Notes under the pieces: generated by a model | What the model was told of the DNA's origin: nothing | Database searches by the model: none | What the model saw: the letters and a program-made list of their open reading frames with translations, nothing else | Assembly (NCBI GenBank): GCA_024697645.1 | Contig: JAILFH010000114.1 | Span: forward strand, 33,814-97,813 | DNA: 64,000 nucleotides | Reading direction: 5' to 3' | Source: Prevotella sp. | Lineage (GTDB): Bacteria; Bacteroidota; Bacteroidia; Bacteroidales; Bacteroidaceae | Made by a program: the position numbers and the translations under genes | In this document: piece by piece, positions 16,511 to 24,205 of the stretch | How positions within the stretch are numbered: the stretch's first letter is position 1 | Layout: the number at the start of each line of letters is the position of its first letter

Positions 16511-18520
16511 ATGAAAAAGTGCGTTTTCCTTCTCTTTGCCCTGCTGTCGGTGCTGAACTTAGCAGCCCGCGAACAGCGTTTCACATCGCCTAACGGCCGC
16601 CTGTGCGTCGTTGTCGACGACAACTCAGACATGGGACTTCTGTTGTCGGTGAGACTCGACGGCGTTGCTCTCATTGCCCCCTCCCCCATCGGACTGACAC
16701 TTGCCGACGGGACAATCGTAGGACAGAAGGGCTCTGCAAGCAAGGGACGCACGAAGGTGGTCATCGACGATAGCGACGCTCCATTCTATCGGCAGCGCCA
16801 CATCAGAACTGAGGCCAACCAACTGGACATCAGACTGAAGGGTGGCTTCGGGCTGCAGGTAAGAGCCTACAACGAGGGTGTTGCCTACCGATTCTATACG
16901 ACGCGCAAAGGCGAGACCATCATCAAGAGTGAGAAGGCCGAGTACGACTTCAACGGCGACCCGAAAGCGTGGCTCGCCTATACGACCAACAAGGAAAAGC
17001 CTTTCGCAATGGCGTTTCAGAACACTTACGACGAGACTCTGCTCTCTGAGGCTCGAGACCTAATAGCATTTCTGCCTGTTACGGTGGCGTGCGACGGATG
17101 TGGTTTTGGTCCTCAGACAAAGGTGACAATTCTCGAGAGCGATTTGCGGAGTTATCCGGGAATGTTCCTGAAAGCACAGACGCAGAAGAACGCAAGCGGC
17201 AGTTTTTCCTCGCTGAAGGCAACATTTGCCCCTTATCCGAAGAAGATGGACTACTATCGCTGGCGCGGGATGTCGTACGTGAGCGAGGCGGAGGACTTCA
17301 TTGCTAAGTCGAGTGGCTCAAGGACCTATCCCTGGCGCGTGTTTGCCGTAACGGAGCAAGATACGGAGATGCCCGTAAACAATCTGGTCTATACACTTGC
17401 AACACCGAACGAGATCGGGAAGACAGACTGGATCAAGCCCGGCAAGGTGGCATGGGACTGGTGGAACGACTGGAACCTGCGAGGTGTTGACTTCGAGGCG
17501 GGCATTAATACGCAGACATATAAATACTATATCGACTTCGCTGCGAAGTTCGGCTTGCAATACGTGGTGCTCGACGAGGGTTGGTACGACTCCTCGAAGG
17601 GCGACATTATGAACCCCATCGACAACATCGACCTCGCTGAACTTATCGCCTACGGACGCGAGAAAGGCATTGATATTGTACTGTGGACGGTGTTCAACGT
17701 ACTCGACGAGCATCTTGACGAAGCCTGCAAGAAATATGCGGCAATGGGTGTGAAGGGTTTCAAGGTGGACTTCCTCGACCGCAACGACCAGACGGCTGTG
17801 GAAATGGCTGAGCGAATCGCGAAGCATTGTGCAGGCTATAAACTCTTCCTCGACTATCACGGTTTCTATTCGCCTACTGGACTGAGCAGGACTTATCCAA
17901 ACGTGATGAACTACGAGGGAGTGTTCGGAATGGAGGAATGCCGATGGGCGAAAAAGACCACAGATATGCCCTTGTACGACGTGACGTTCCCTTTCATGCG
18001 ACAGATGGCGGGGCAGACCGACTTCACACCTGGAGCAATGCGCAACGGAACGCGCTACAACTGGGTGGAATGCTACCAGAACCCCGTCTCGATGGGTACT
18101 CGCTGTCATCAGGCGGCTTGCTACGTGCTGCACGACTCACCGTTCACGATGCTCTGTGATGCTCCGACAAACTATGAACCTGAACCCGACTACACGAAGT
18201 TCATCGCCTCCATTCCCGTGGTCTGGGACGAGACGCGCGTGCTGCAGGGTGAGATGGGTAAGTATGTTGTCATTGCCCGTCGACTGGGCGACGACTGGTA
18301 CGTAGGCGGTCAGACCAACTGGGACGGACGGACCATCGAGTTGCCGCTTGAATTTCTTGGTAGTGGTGCATACAAGGCTACACTCCTCACCGATGGCATC
18401 AACGCCAATCATCACGCTGAGGACTATCGCTTTGTTGAAGAAACACATCAGTCGTCAGAGACGCTCTCGATCACAATGGCAAGTGGCGGCGGCTTCGTCG
18501 TGAAGTTTGCTAAGCAATGA
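16511..18520 (+). CDS. Glycoside hydrolase family 97, retaining alpha-galactosidase type
   Basis: This 669-aa exported enzyme has a signal peptide ending NLAAR and the full GH97 layout: N-terminal beta-sandwich (about 22-290), a (beta/alpha)8 barrel (about 305-570) and a C-terminal beta domain. The barrel contains KVAWDWWNDW, YVVLDEGWYD and VKGFKVDFLDRNDQ. The Asp in KVDFLD (Asp420) sits where retaining GH97 enzymes carry their nucleophile, while SusB-type inverting alpha-glucosidases use glutamates instead. I therefore favour alpha-galactosidase-like activity, as in the Bacteroides thetaiotaomicron enzyme BT1871, which has a similar length. The likely location is the periplasm. The gene is followed by the GH127 gene in the same direction 231 bp on, with an octamer array right after the stop. 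Confidence 0.9.
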   Translation: MKKCVFLLFALLSVLNLAAREQRFTSPNGRLCVVVDDNSDMGLLLSVRLDGVALIAPSPIGLTLADGTIVGQKGSASKGRTKVVIDDSDAPFYRQRHIRTEANQLDIRLKGGFGLQVRAYNEGVAYRFYTTRKGETIIKSEKAEYDFNGDPKAWLAYTTNKEKPFAMAFQNTYDETLLSEARDLIAFLPVTVACDGCGFGPQTKVTILESDLRSYPGMFLKAQTQKNASGSFSSLKATFAPYPKKMDYYRWRGMSYVSEAEDFIAKSSGSRTYPWRVFAVTEQDTEMPVNNLVYTLATPNEIGKTDWIKPGKVAWDWWNDWNLRGVDFEAGINTQTYKYYIDFAAKFGLQYVVLDEGWYDSSKGDIMNPIDNIDLAELIAYGREKGIDIVLWTVFNVLDEHLDEACKKYAAMGVKGFKVDFLDRNDQTAVEMAERIAKHCAGYKLFLDYHGFYSPTGLSRTYPNVMNYEGVFGMEECRWAKKTTDMPLYDVTFPFMRQMAGQTDFTPGAMRNGTRYNWVECYQNPVSMGTRCHQAACYVLHDSPFTMLCDAPTNYEPEPDYTKFIASIPVVWDETRVLQGEMGKYVVIARRLGDDWYVGGQTNWDGRTIELPLEFLGSGAYKATLLTDGINANHHAEDYRFVEETHQSSETLSITMASGGGFVVKFAKQ

Positions 18521-18527
18521 AAAAGAA

Positions 18528-18567
18528 GTCAACGAGTCAACGAGACTACAAAGTGACAAGTCCAACA
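18528..18567. repeat. Octamer array after the GH97 stop codon
   Basis: In-phase octamers GTCAACGA, GTCAACGA, GACTACAA, AGTGACAA and GTCCAACA start 8 bp after the stop codon. They belong to the same family and have the same orientation relative to the gene as the array after the 848-aa gene at 5608-5639. The remaining spacer to 18751 is A-rich with GGACGA words and no clear promoter. Confidence 0.7.
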
Positions 18568-18751
18568 CGAACAACTGGACGAATGGACGACCACGAGGCT
18601 ATGAGGCCACAAGTTGTTTGAACAACGGCATTTATTCAATTTTGAGCAACAGAGACTATCATCTAAACAACAGAAATCGACTATTATCTGGAATAACTAA
18701 TTGAAACTAAGATCTGGACAACAGAACACTACAATATTAAAATAACACAAC

Positions 18752-21211
18752 ATGAAAAAACTAATCATCCTCTCGCTGGCGGTAGCAATGACGCTCTCCG
18801 CTTCAGCCGCAAAGAAACAGCAGCCCAGTGCTGGCTATCCGATTTCGCCTGTGCCCTTCACGGCTGTGAAAGTAACCCCTGGTACGTTCTGGGGACAACG
18901 CCTTGAAGCCTCGCGTACAGTGACCATTCCTCTGGCTTTCTCGAAATGCGAAAGCGAGGGCCGCTACAAGAACTTTGAGAACGCAGCCGCTCACCTGAAG
19001 GATCCCTCGAAGGTGTTCAAGGTAAATGGCGTCGGCTATTCGTTCGACGATACTGACCCCTACAAGACCATTGAGGGCGCAAGTTACATTCTGCAGACTT
19101 ATCCTGACAAGAAACTGAAGGCGTATGTGGACTCTGTGCTCGACATCATCGCTTCGGCTCAGGAGCCCGACGGCTATCTCTACACTGCCCGCACGCAGAA
19201 CCCCGAGAATCCTCACCACTGGGCAGGTAAGACGCGCTGGTCGAAGGAGGAAGACCTCTCTCACGAACTCTACAATCTCGGCCACATGGTCGAAGCAGCC
19301 GTAGCCCACTGGCAGGCAACAGGTTCGACAAAGTTCCTCGACATTGCAAAGCGCTACGCCGACTGCGTCTGCCGCGAGGTTGGACCGAATCCCGGTCAGG
19401 CTTGTGTGGTTCCCGGTCATCAGATAGCAGAGATGGCACTTGCCAAACTCTATCTGGCCACTGGCGAGAAGAAATATCTCGACGAGGCTAAGTTTCTGCT
19501 CGACTATCGAGGAAAAACCACTATCGTTCACGACTATTCGCAGGCTCACAAGCCCGTTATTGAACAGGACGAGGCCGTTGGTCACGCTGTTCGTGCTGCC
19601 TATATGTATGCAGGTATGGCCGACGTTGCCGCACTGACGGGCGACCAGGACTACATTCACGCCATTGATGCCATCTGGGACAACATCGTCACGAAGAAAC
19701 TCTACATCACTGGTGGTATCGGCGCTACGTCAAGTGGTGAGGCCTTCGGACCGAACTACTATCTGCCCAATATGTCGGCTTATTGCGAGACTTGTGCCGC
19801 TATCGGCAATGTCTATGTGAACTATCGTCTGTTCCTGCTTCACGGCGATTCGAAATACTACGACGTGCTCGAGCGTACGCTCTACAACGGCCTCATCTCG
19901 GGTGTATCACTCGATGGTGGCGGCTTCTTCTACCCCAACCCACTGGAGTCGATGGGTCAGCACCAGCGTCAGGCTTGGTTCGGATGCGCCTGCTGTCCGT
20001 CGAACATCTGTCGTTTCATTCCCTCACTGCCCGGATACGTCTATGCCGTGAAGGATCGCAACGTCTACGTGAACCTCTTCCTCGCCAACAGCACAACGCT
20101 CGACTTGGCTGGTAAGAAGGTAGCACTCTCGCAGCAGACCGAATACCCGTGGGACGGTGACATCGCCATCAAGGTGGACAAGAACGCAGCAGGAAAGTTC
20201 GCGATGAAGATTCGTATTCCCGGATGGGCAAAGGGTCAGGTGGTGCCGAGCAATCTCTATAGTTATACCGACAACGAGCGCATTCAGGCTACTTGCAGCG
20301 TGAATGGAACGGAGGTAGAGGTGAAGACCACCGAGGACGGCTATCTGACCATCGACCGCAAGTGGAAGAAGGGTGATGTGGTTCGTCTGCACTTCGACAT
20401 GAAGCCCCGTACGGTGAGAGCCCTTGAGCGCGTGGAAGCCGATCGCGGAATGGTCGCCATTGAGCGTGGTCCGCTGGTGTATTGCGCAGAGGCTGTTGAC
20501 AACGACTTCGACATCATGGGCGTACTCATCAATCAGGAGCCGAAGTTCGACGTGAACGCCAATCAGGACTTCAGTTTCAAGGCTGAGAGCGGTGCTTACA
20601 CCGTAAAACTGACAACGCTCGCTACCGACGCGCAGACGCTCTCCTTCGATAAGCAAGGTCGTCTGACGGCTGAGAACGTCCGTCTGAAACTCATCCCCTA
20701 CTACGCTTGGTGTCATCGTGGTCGCAACAATATGAAGGTTTGGCTCGCTCAGGATCTGCGTGCTACACGCCCATCGGCTCCTCCCACGCTCGCCTCGCTC
20801 AGTAAGATTGGCTCTTCGATGCGCATTCCATCGCTCAATAGTATCTGCGACCGACTGGTGCCGAAGGATGGCAGCGACCGCTCTATCCCCTATACTCACT
20901 GGTGGCCGAAGGAAGGTTCTACTGAGTGGATTTCTTACACATTCCCAGAGGCAACGACTGTTCAATCGTCAACGGTTTACTGGTACGATGATCAGCCTTG
21001 GCAGGGATGCAAGGTTCCCGACAGTTGGAAACTCTACTATAAGGACCAGCAGGGCGAATGGCAGTCTGTGCAGAACCCCGATCAGTATCCTGTGATGAAG
21101 GGCGCTCCCTGCACCGTGAACTTCGACCCTGTGAAGACCACTGCCGTGAAACTCGAAGTGACAATGGCTGAGAACAAGTCGGCTGGCGTCTTCGAGTGGA
21201 GTGTGAAGTAA
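18752..21211 (+). CDS. Glycoside hydrolase family 127, beta-L-arabinofuranosidase type
   Basis: This 819-aa protein has a signal peptide (about 1-19, ending SASAA). The catalytic (alpha/alpha)6 domain spans about 30-440 and carries all hallmark residues of the family: Glu330 in SSGEAF, Glu346 and Cys348 in YCETC, and Cys414 and Cys415 in FGCACCPSN. Characterised members use a zinc-held cysteine as nucleophile to release L-arabinofuranose from beta-linked arabino-oligosaccharides or hydroxyproline glycans. Two beta domains follow (about 440-680), and the last 130 residues add a sandwich-like domain (EWISYTFPEATTVQSSTVYW), probably carbohydrate-binding. With the GH97 and GH43 enzymes nearby, this points to plant arabinogalactan or extensin-type substrates. 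No T9SS tail is present. Confidence 0.92.
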   Translation: MKKLIILSLAVAMTLSASAAKKQQPSAGYPISPVPFTAVKVTPGTFWGQRLEASRTVTIPLAFSKCESEGRYKNFENAAAHLKDPSKVFKVNGVGYSFDDTDPYKTIEGASYILQTYPDKKLKAYVDSVLDIIASAQEPDGYLYTARTQNPENPHHWAGKTRWSKEEDLSHELYNLGHMVEAAVAHWQATGSTKFLDIAKRYADCVCREVGPNPGQACVVPGHQIAEMALAKLYLATGEKKYLDEAKFLLDYRGKTTIVHDYSQAHKPVIEQDEAVGHAVRAAYMYAGMADVAALTGDQDYIHAIDAIWDNIVTKKLYITGGIGATSSGEAFGPNYYLPNMSAYCETCAAIGNVYVNYRLFLLHGDSKYYDVLERTLYNGLISGVSLDGGGFFYPNPLESMGQHQRQAWFGCACCPSNICRFIPSLPGYVYAVKDRNVYVNLFLANSTTLDLAGKKVALSQQTEYPWDGDIAIKVDKNAAGKFAMKIRIPGWAKGQVVPSNLYSYTDNERIQATCSVNGTEVEVKTTEDGYLTIDRKWKKGDVVRLHFDMKPRTVRALERVEADRGMVAIERGPLVYCAEAVDNDFDIMGVLINQEPKFDVNANQDFSFKAESGAYTVKLTTLATDAQTLSFDKQGRLTAENVRLKLIPYYAWCHRGRNNMKVWLAQDLRATRPSAPPTLASLSKIGSSMRIPSLNSICDRLVPKDGSDRSIPYTHWWPKEGSTEWISYTFPEATTVQSSTVYWYDDQPWQGCKVPDSWKLYYKDQQGEWQSVQNPDQYPVMKGAPCTVNFDPVKTTAVKLEVTMAENKSAGVFEWSVK

Positions 21212-21225
21212 AAAAGCTGACTCTC

Positions 21226-21256
21226 CCCCCCTGCCCCTCTCTAGGAGCGAGGGGGG
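21226..21256. other. G/C hairpin downstream of the GH127 gene
   Basis: CCCCCCT (21226-21232) pairs with AGGGGGG (21250-21256) around a 17-nt loop. No T run follows, so it is not a typical intrinsic terminator; it may protect the 3' end of the mRNA. Confidence 0.45.
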
Positions 21257-21305
21257 AATAGTTAGTCTTAAGAGGGTAAAACGTTTGAGTAGGCAAAGCA
21301 TATCT

Positions 21306-21333
21306 CTTGCCCCTTGTCCCTTACCCCTTGCCC
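21306..21333. repeat. CTTGCCC heptamer array upstream of a start codon
   Basis: Four in-phase heptamers (CTTGCCC, CTTGTCC, CTTACCC, CTTGCCC) end 23 nt before the ATG at 21357. They match the array before the 730-aa metalloprotease gene at 14066-14088 in motif and in orientation to the gene. Confidence 0.85.
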
Positions 21334-21356
21334 CTAAAACATTAAATCAAGCAATA

Positions 21357-21800
21357 ATGAAAAAGACCATCATCATGTCACTTCTGCTCTTGGCCGTAAC
21401 CTCCGTTTCGGCCAAGAGTGTAGTGATGGTGCTCAACGACAGCACCAAAGTTTATTACCTCATCGAAAACGGAAAACCCGTACTGAAGATGAAGGACAAC
21501 GGATTCACCGTGAACAATCAGGACACTTACGAATTCGAGACTTTCAACCGTTTTTTCATCTCGAATGAAGACGCTCCGACAGGCATCAACCAACTCGAGG
21601 CCAGCGACTTACTGTTCGAAGGCGGTTCGCTCCTCATTGAATCGTCACAGGCAGCAAGAGTCTATTCTGCCGACGGCAAGGCTATCAGCGTCCCCATGCG
21701 CCAAGTCGGAAACAAACAGTCGTTTGATCTCTCTGCAATGCCCCCAGGCATCTACGTTTTGCGTTGTGGCAATCAGTCGATGAAGTTCATGAAGAAATAA
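21357..21800 (+). CDS. Small T9SS cargo protein, function unknown
   Basis: The protein has 147 aa from ATG at 21357. An upstream in-frame start at 21285 would run through the CTTGCCC array and spoil the signal peptide (MKKTIIMSLLLLAVTSVSAK), so it is rejected. The mature part has a short N-terminal domain (VVMVLNDSTKVYYLIENGKP...) of a type often seen in small Prevotella proteins that interpret substrate-independent beta strands, then a T9SS sorting tail (ARVYSADGK ... LSAMPPGIYVLRCGNQSMKF). It is mostly a sorting domain with little cargo. It ends 27 bp before the next metalloprotease gene, whose N-terminal 50 residues are similar (FDISDVDSIDF versus the DTYEFETFNRFF segment), so the two probably act together. 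Confidence 0.7.
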   Translation: MKKTIIMSLLLLAVTSVSAKSVVMVLNDSTKVYYLIENGKPVLKMKDNGFTVNNQDTYEFETFNRFFISNEDAPTGINQLEASDLLFEGGSLLIESSQAARVYSADGKAISVPMRQVGNKQSFDLSAMPPGIYVLRCGNQSMKFMKK

Positions 21801-21827
21801 CCAATCTGAAAGAAATCTTTTTGAATC

Positions 21828-23813
21828 ATGAGACACCACATCTTGTTAATCTCGGCCCTTCTGATGCTGTCTTCCTCGTCCGCTATGGCGCAGAAGGACT
21901 CACTATGGGCTAAGAAAATCAGCGACACACGCTTCTACGAGAACCAAGTGTTCGACATCAGCGATGTTGACTCCATCGACTTCAACGCTTCCCGTATCCG
22001 TTTTAAGAAAGACGGAAAGACTACTGCACAAGCATTCTCGACTTTCGAATATTTCTCTTTCCGCAATCCTGGACAGACGCTCTATTGCCCAGCAGAATTT
22101 CGTTCTATGGACTGGAACGACGAGGCGAGCGAATGGTGCTTCCAGCGCTCGATGGAGAGTGATCACTTCATCGTGTTCTGGCAAGAAGGCTTCGGGCTCG
22201 ACCCCACCAAGGCGGCACGCGGCTATGCATTCGACCCCAACCTTCTGCTCTCGCAAGCCGAAGAAATCTATAAGGTGAACAGCGAGGAACTGGGATTCTC
22301 TCGTCTAGGCAGCAGTTATACCCTTGACCACTATAAGCACATGCTCTTCGTTCGCTATCAGACCGAATGGCTCGCTACAGGCTCAGGCTATGATGATAAG
22401 ATTGGGGCGTTCTGGTGTAATCCTGCTGCCGTCAACGACCGTACTACTCTCGCCCACGAACTCGGTCATACGTTCCAATATCTTGTTCGCTGCGACCTGG
22501 GCCCTGGACGCGGGTGGCGACAGGGATTCGGTCCTAATGGCGAAGGCGGCAACATGTATTGGGAGAGTTGTGCCCAATGGCAGTCGGCGCGTGTCTACAC
22601 AGAAGGAATCTTCTCTGGCTGGGGCTCGTCTTACCCAGGACATAGTTATATGAATCTCCTTCACGAGGAACCGCGCTACGAGAACTACTATCATCAGTAC
22701 TACTGGTGTCAGTTACATGGTCAAGACTTCGTCGGACGACTCTGGATGGCTACCAAGGGCAAAGAGGATCCTGTGGACACCTATAAACGCATCACTGAGC
22801 GCACGCAGGATGAGTTTTGCGACGACATGTTCGAATATGCTCGACGCTGCCCCACCTGGGATATGGACGGAATCAGAGAGTTGGGAAAGAATTATCGTGA
22901 CCGCTTCAGTACCCGAATTCAAGACAACGAGGAAGGATGGATTGAGCCACAGCCAGGAAACTGTCCTGAGAACTATGGTTTCAACGTGATGCGAATGACT
23001 GTACCCAATGGAGCGACTACTGTCAGCGTTCGTTTCAGAGGCGAAGCAGGCAAGGAAGGCTATCGCGCCCTGAATACCGAACTGGCAGGTTGGCGTTATG
23101 GATTTGTGGCTCTCGGACGTGGCGACAAGCGAACCTATAGCGAGATTGGTCGCGCGAAAGAAGGTACACTCGACTTCGACGTTCCAGAAGGCACACGCAA
23201 TCTCTGGTTTGTGGCTATGGGTGCTCCCACGGAGCATTTCCACCACGTGTGGGACGACAACAACGACAACGATGAGCAATGGCCCTATGCTGTAGACTTT
23301 CAGGGTACAGACGTAAAAGGTCACGTAAAGAACCTGAAGGAACTCGTGCCGCACGACACTACGATTGTCGTGAACACATACAACACCTATGAGGCAGAGA
23401 AGGAATTAAGCGGAACCTACGAACTCGACATCACTCCTATTCGTATGGCACTCGCCTGTACGGCTACAGAACTGCAAATTACGCCTCAGACGCAAGACAC
23501 GATTCGCGTCTATACGGAGGAGCCTGACGGTACACTATGCGACGTTGAGGTTACACCTTATGCGTACTATTTCTTCTACGATGCTGAGGGCAACGTCATC
23601 AAGGCAGAATCCATTGCAGATGGAGAAGAAAAAGGAAGTTATTATGCGATGTACGCGAGTTATGGAGATCACTTTCTAATCTACTATGGCGAACTGAACG
23701 GCAAGCATCTGAACAAAGGCGATTCACACACATTCCCGATTGCTTTCCAGCGCACACTGGATGACGGAACAAAGGTTACTGCCCGCGTGCTGCTGAACGT
23801 CATTATGGAATAG
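21828..23813 (+). CDS. DUF6055-like metalloprotease with C-terminal DUF4859-like module
   Basis: This 661-aa protein has a signal peptide (MRHHILLISALLMLSSSSAMAQ). The peptidase-like domain starts at ESDHFIVFWQEGFG (about 110) and contains HELGH (His210, Glu211, His214) and YWESCAQW (Glu246), the likely zinc ligands. The order of features (ESD..I.FW, G.GYD, HE.GH, WE..AQW) copies that of the protein at 11859-14051. The final 130 residues, from about YELDITPIRMALACT, look like a DUF4859-type module in which the GQYPG motif has decayed to YGELNG. No clear T9SS tail is present, unlike its relative. It lies 27 bp after the small cargo gene and ends in a strong terminator. Confidence 0.72.
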   Translation: MRHHILLISALLMLSSSSAMAQKDSLWAKKISDTRFYENQVFDISDVDSIDFNASRIRFKKDGKTTAQAFSTFEYFSFRNPGQTLYCPAEFRSMDWNDEASEWCFQRSMESDHFIVFWQEGFGLDPTKAARGYAFDPNLLLSQAEEIYKVNSEELGFSRLGSSYTLDHYKHMLFVRYQTEWLATGSGYDDKIGAFWCNPAAVNDRTTLAHELGHTFQYLVRCDLGPGRGWRQGFGPNGEGGNMYWESCAQWQSARVYTEGIFSGWGSSYPGHSYMNLLHEEPRYENYYHQYYWCQLHGQDFVGRLWMATKGKEDPVDTYKRITERTQDEFCDDMFEYARRCPTWDMDGIRELGKNYRDRFSTRIQDNEEGWIEPQPGNCPENYGFNVMRMTVPNGATTVSVRFRGEAGKEGYRALNTELAGWRYGFVALGRGDKRTYSEIGRAKEGTLDFDVPEGTRNLWFVAMGAPTEHFHHVWDDNNDNDEQWPYAVDFQGTDVKGHVKNLKELVPHDTTIVVNTYNTYEAEKELSGTYELDITPIRMALACTATELQITPQTQDTIRVYTEEPDGTLCDVEVTPYAYYFFYDAEGNVIKAESIADGEEKGSYYAMYASYGDHFLIYYGELNGKHLNKGDSHTFPIAFQRTLDDGTKVTARVLLNVIME

Positions 23814-23859
23814 AAATCCGAAACTATACAATCAATATCAGTATTCAACCAATATCATC

Positions 23860-23888
23860 AACGGTTCACATATTGTGGACCGTTTTTT
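23860..23888 (+). terminator. Rho-independent terminator
   Basis: An 11-bp stem (AACGGTTCACA / TGTGGACCGTT, one G-T pair) with a TAT loop and a run of six T residues lies 47 bp after the stop of the metalloprotease gene. Confidence 0.92.
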
Positions 23889-23940
23889 ATTTATAGAAAA
23901 AAATCTTAAATGCCCCAGGGAGGATCGAGATGACGTTTTT

Positions 23941-24086
23941 AATAGAAAGAATAAAGGGATTTCTCAACTACTCTCAAGCGAAAATCGTGGGCATTTGGTT
24001 TTGATAAAGAACGGTAGAGTGATTATGTTGATAGAAAGAATGCAATATTCTCAACTACTCTCAAAAAAGAATCGTGAGGTGCTTGG
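23941..24086. repeat. Diverged direct repeat of about 58 bp
   Basis: Copies at 23941-23998 and 24030-24086 share ATAGAAAGAAT and TTCTCAACTACTCTCAA, followed by AATCGTG and TTGG. The spacer 23889-24149 holds only this repeat. A reading frame through it would begin inside the terminator with GTG and is not credible as a gene. Confidence 0.7.
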
Positions 24087-24149
24087 GGATTTAACGGAAT
24101 ATTTCCTTAACGATTAAAACATATAAGCGCTGGATGTTTTTGATAAAAC

Positions 24150-24180
24150 GAAAATGGGAGCCCACAATTGGACTCCCATT
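24150..24180 (-). terminator. Rho-independent terminator of the M60 peptidase gene
   Basis: On the minus strand AATGGGAG-TCC pairs with GGG-CTCCCATT (24153-24180) and is followed by TTTT. It lies 25 bp after the stop at 24206. Confidence 0.8.
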
Positions 24181-24205
24181 ATTGTTAGATTTTCACAAAC
24201 GTCGA

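Noticed and set aside
21226..21256. Intrinsic terminator after the GH127 gene
   Set aside because: The G/C stem is good, but no T run follows on either strand.
23875..24117. Possible 80-aa gene on the plus strand
   Set aside because: It begins with GTG inside the terminator hairpin, runs through a diverged DNA repeat and shows no recognisable protein features.
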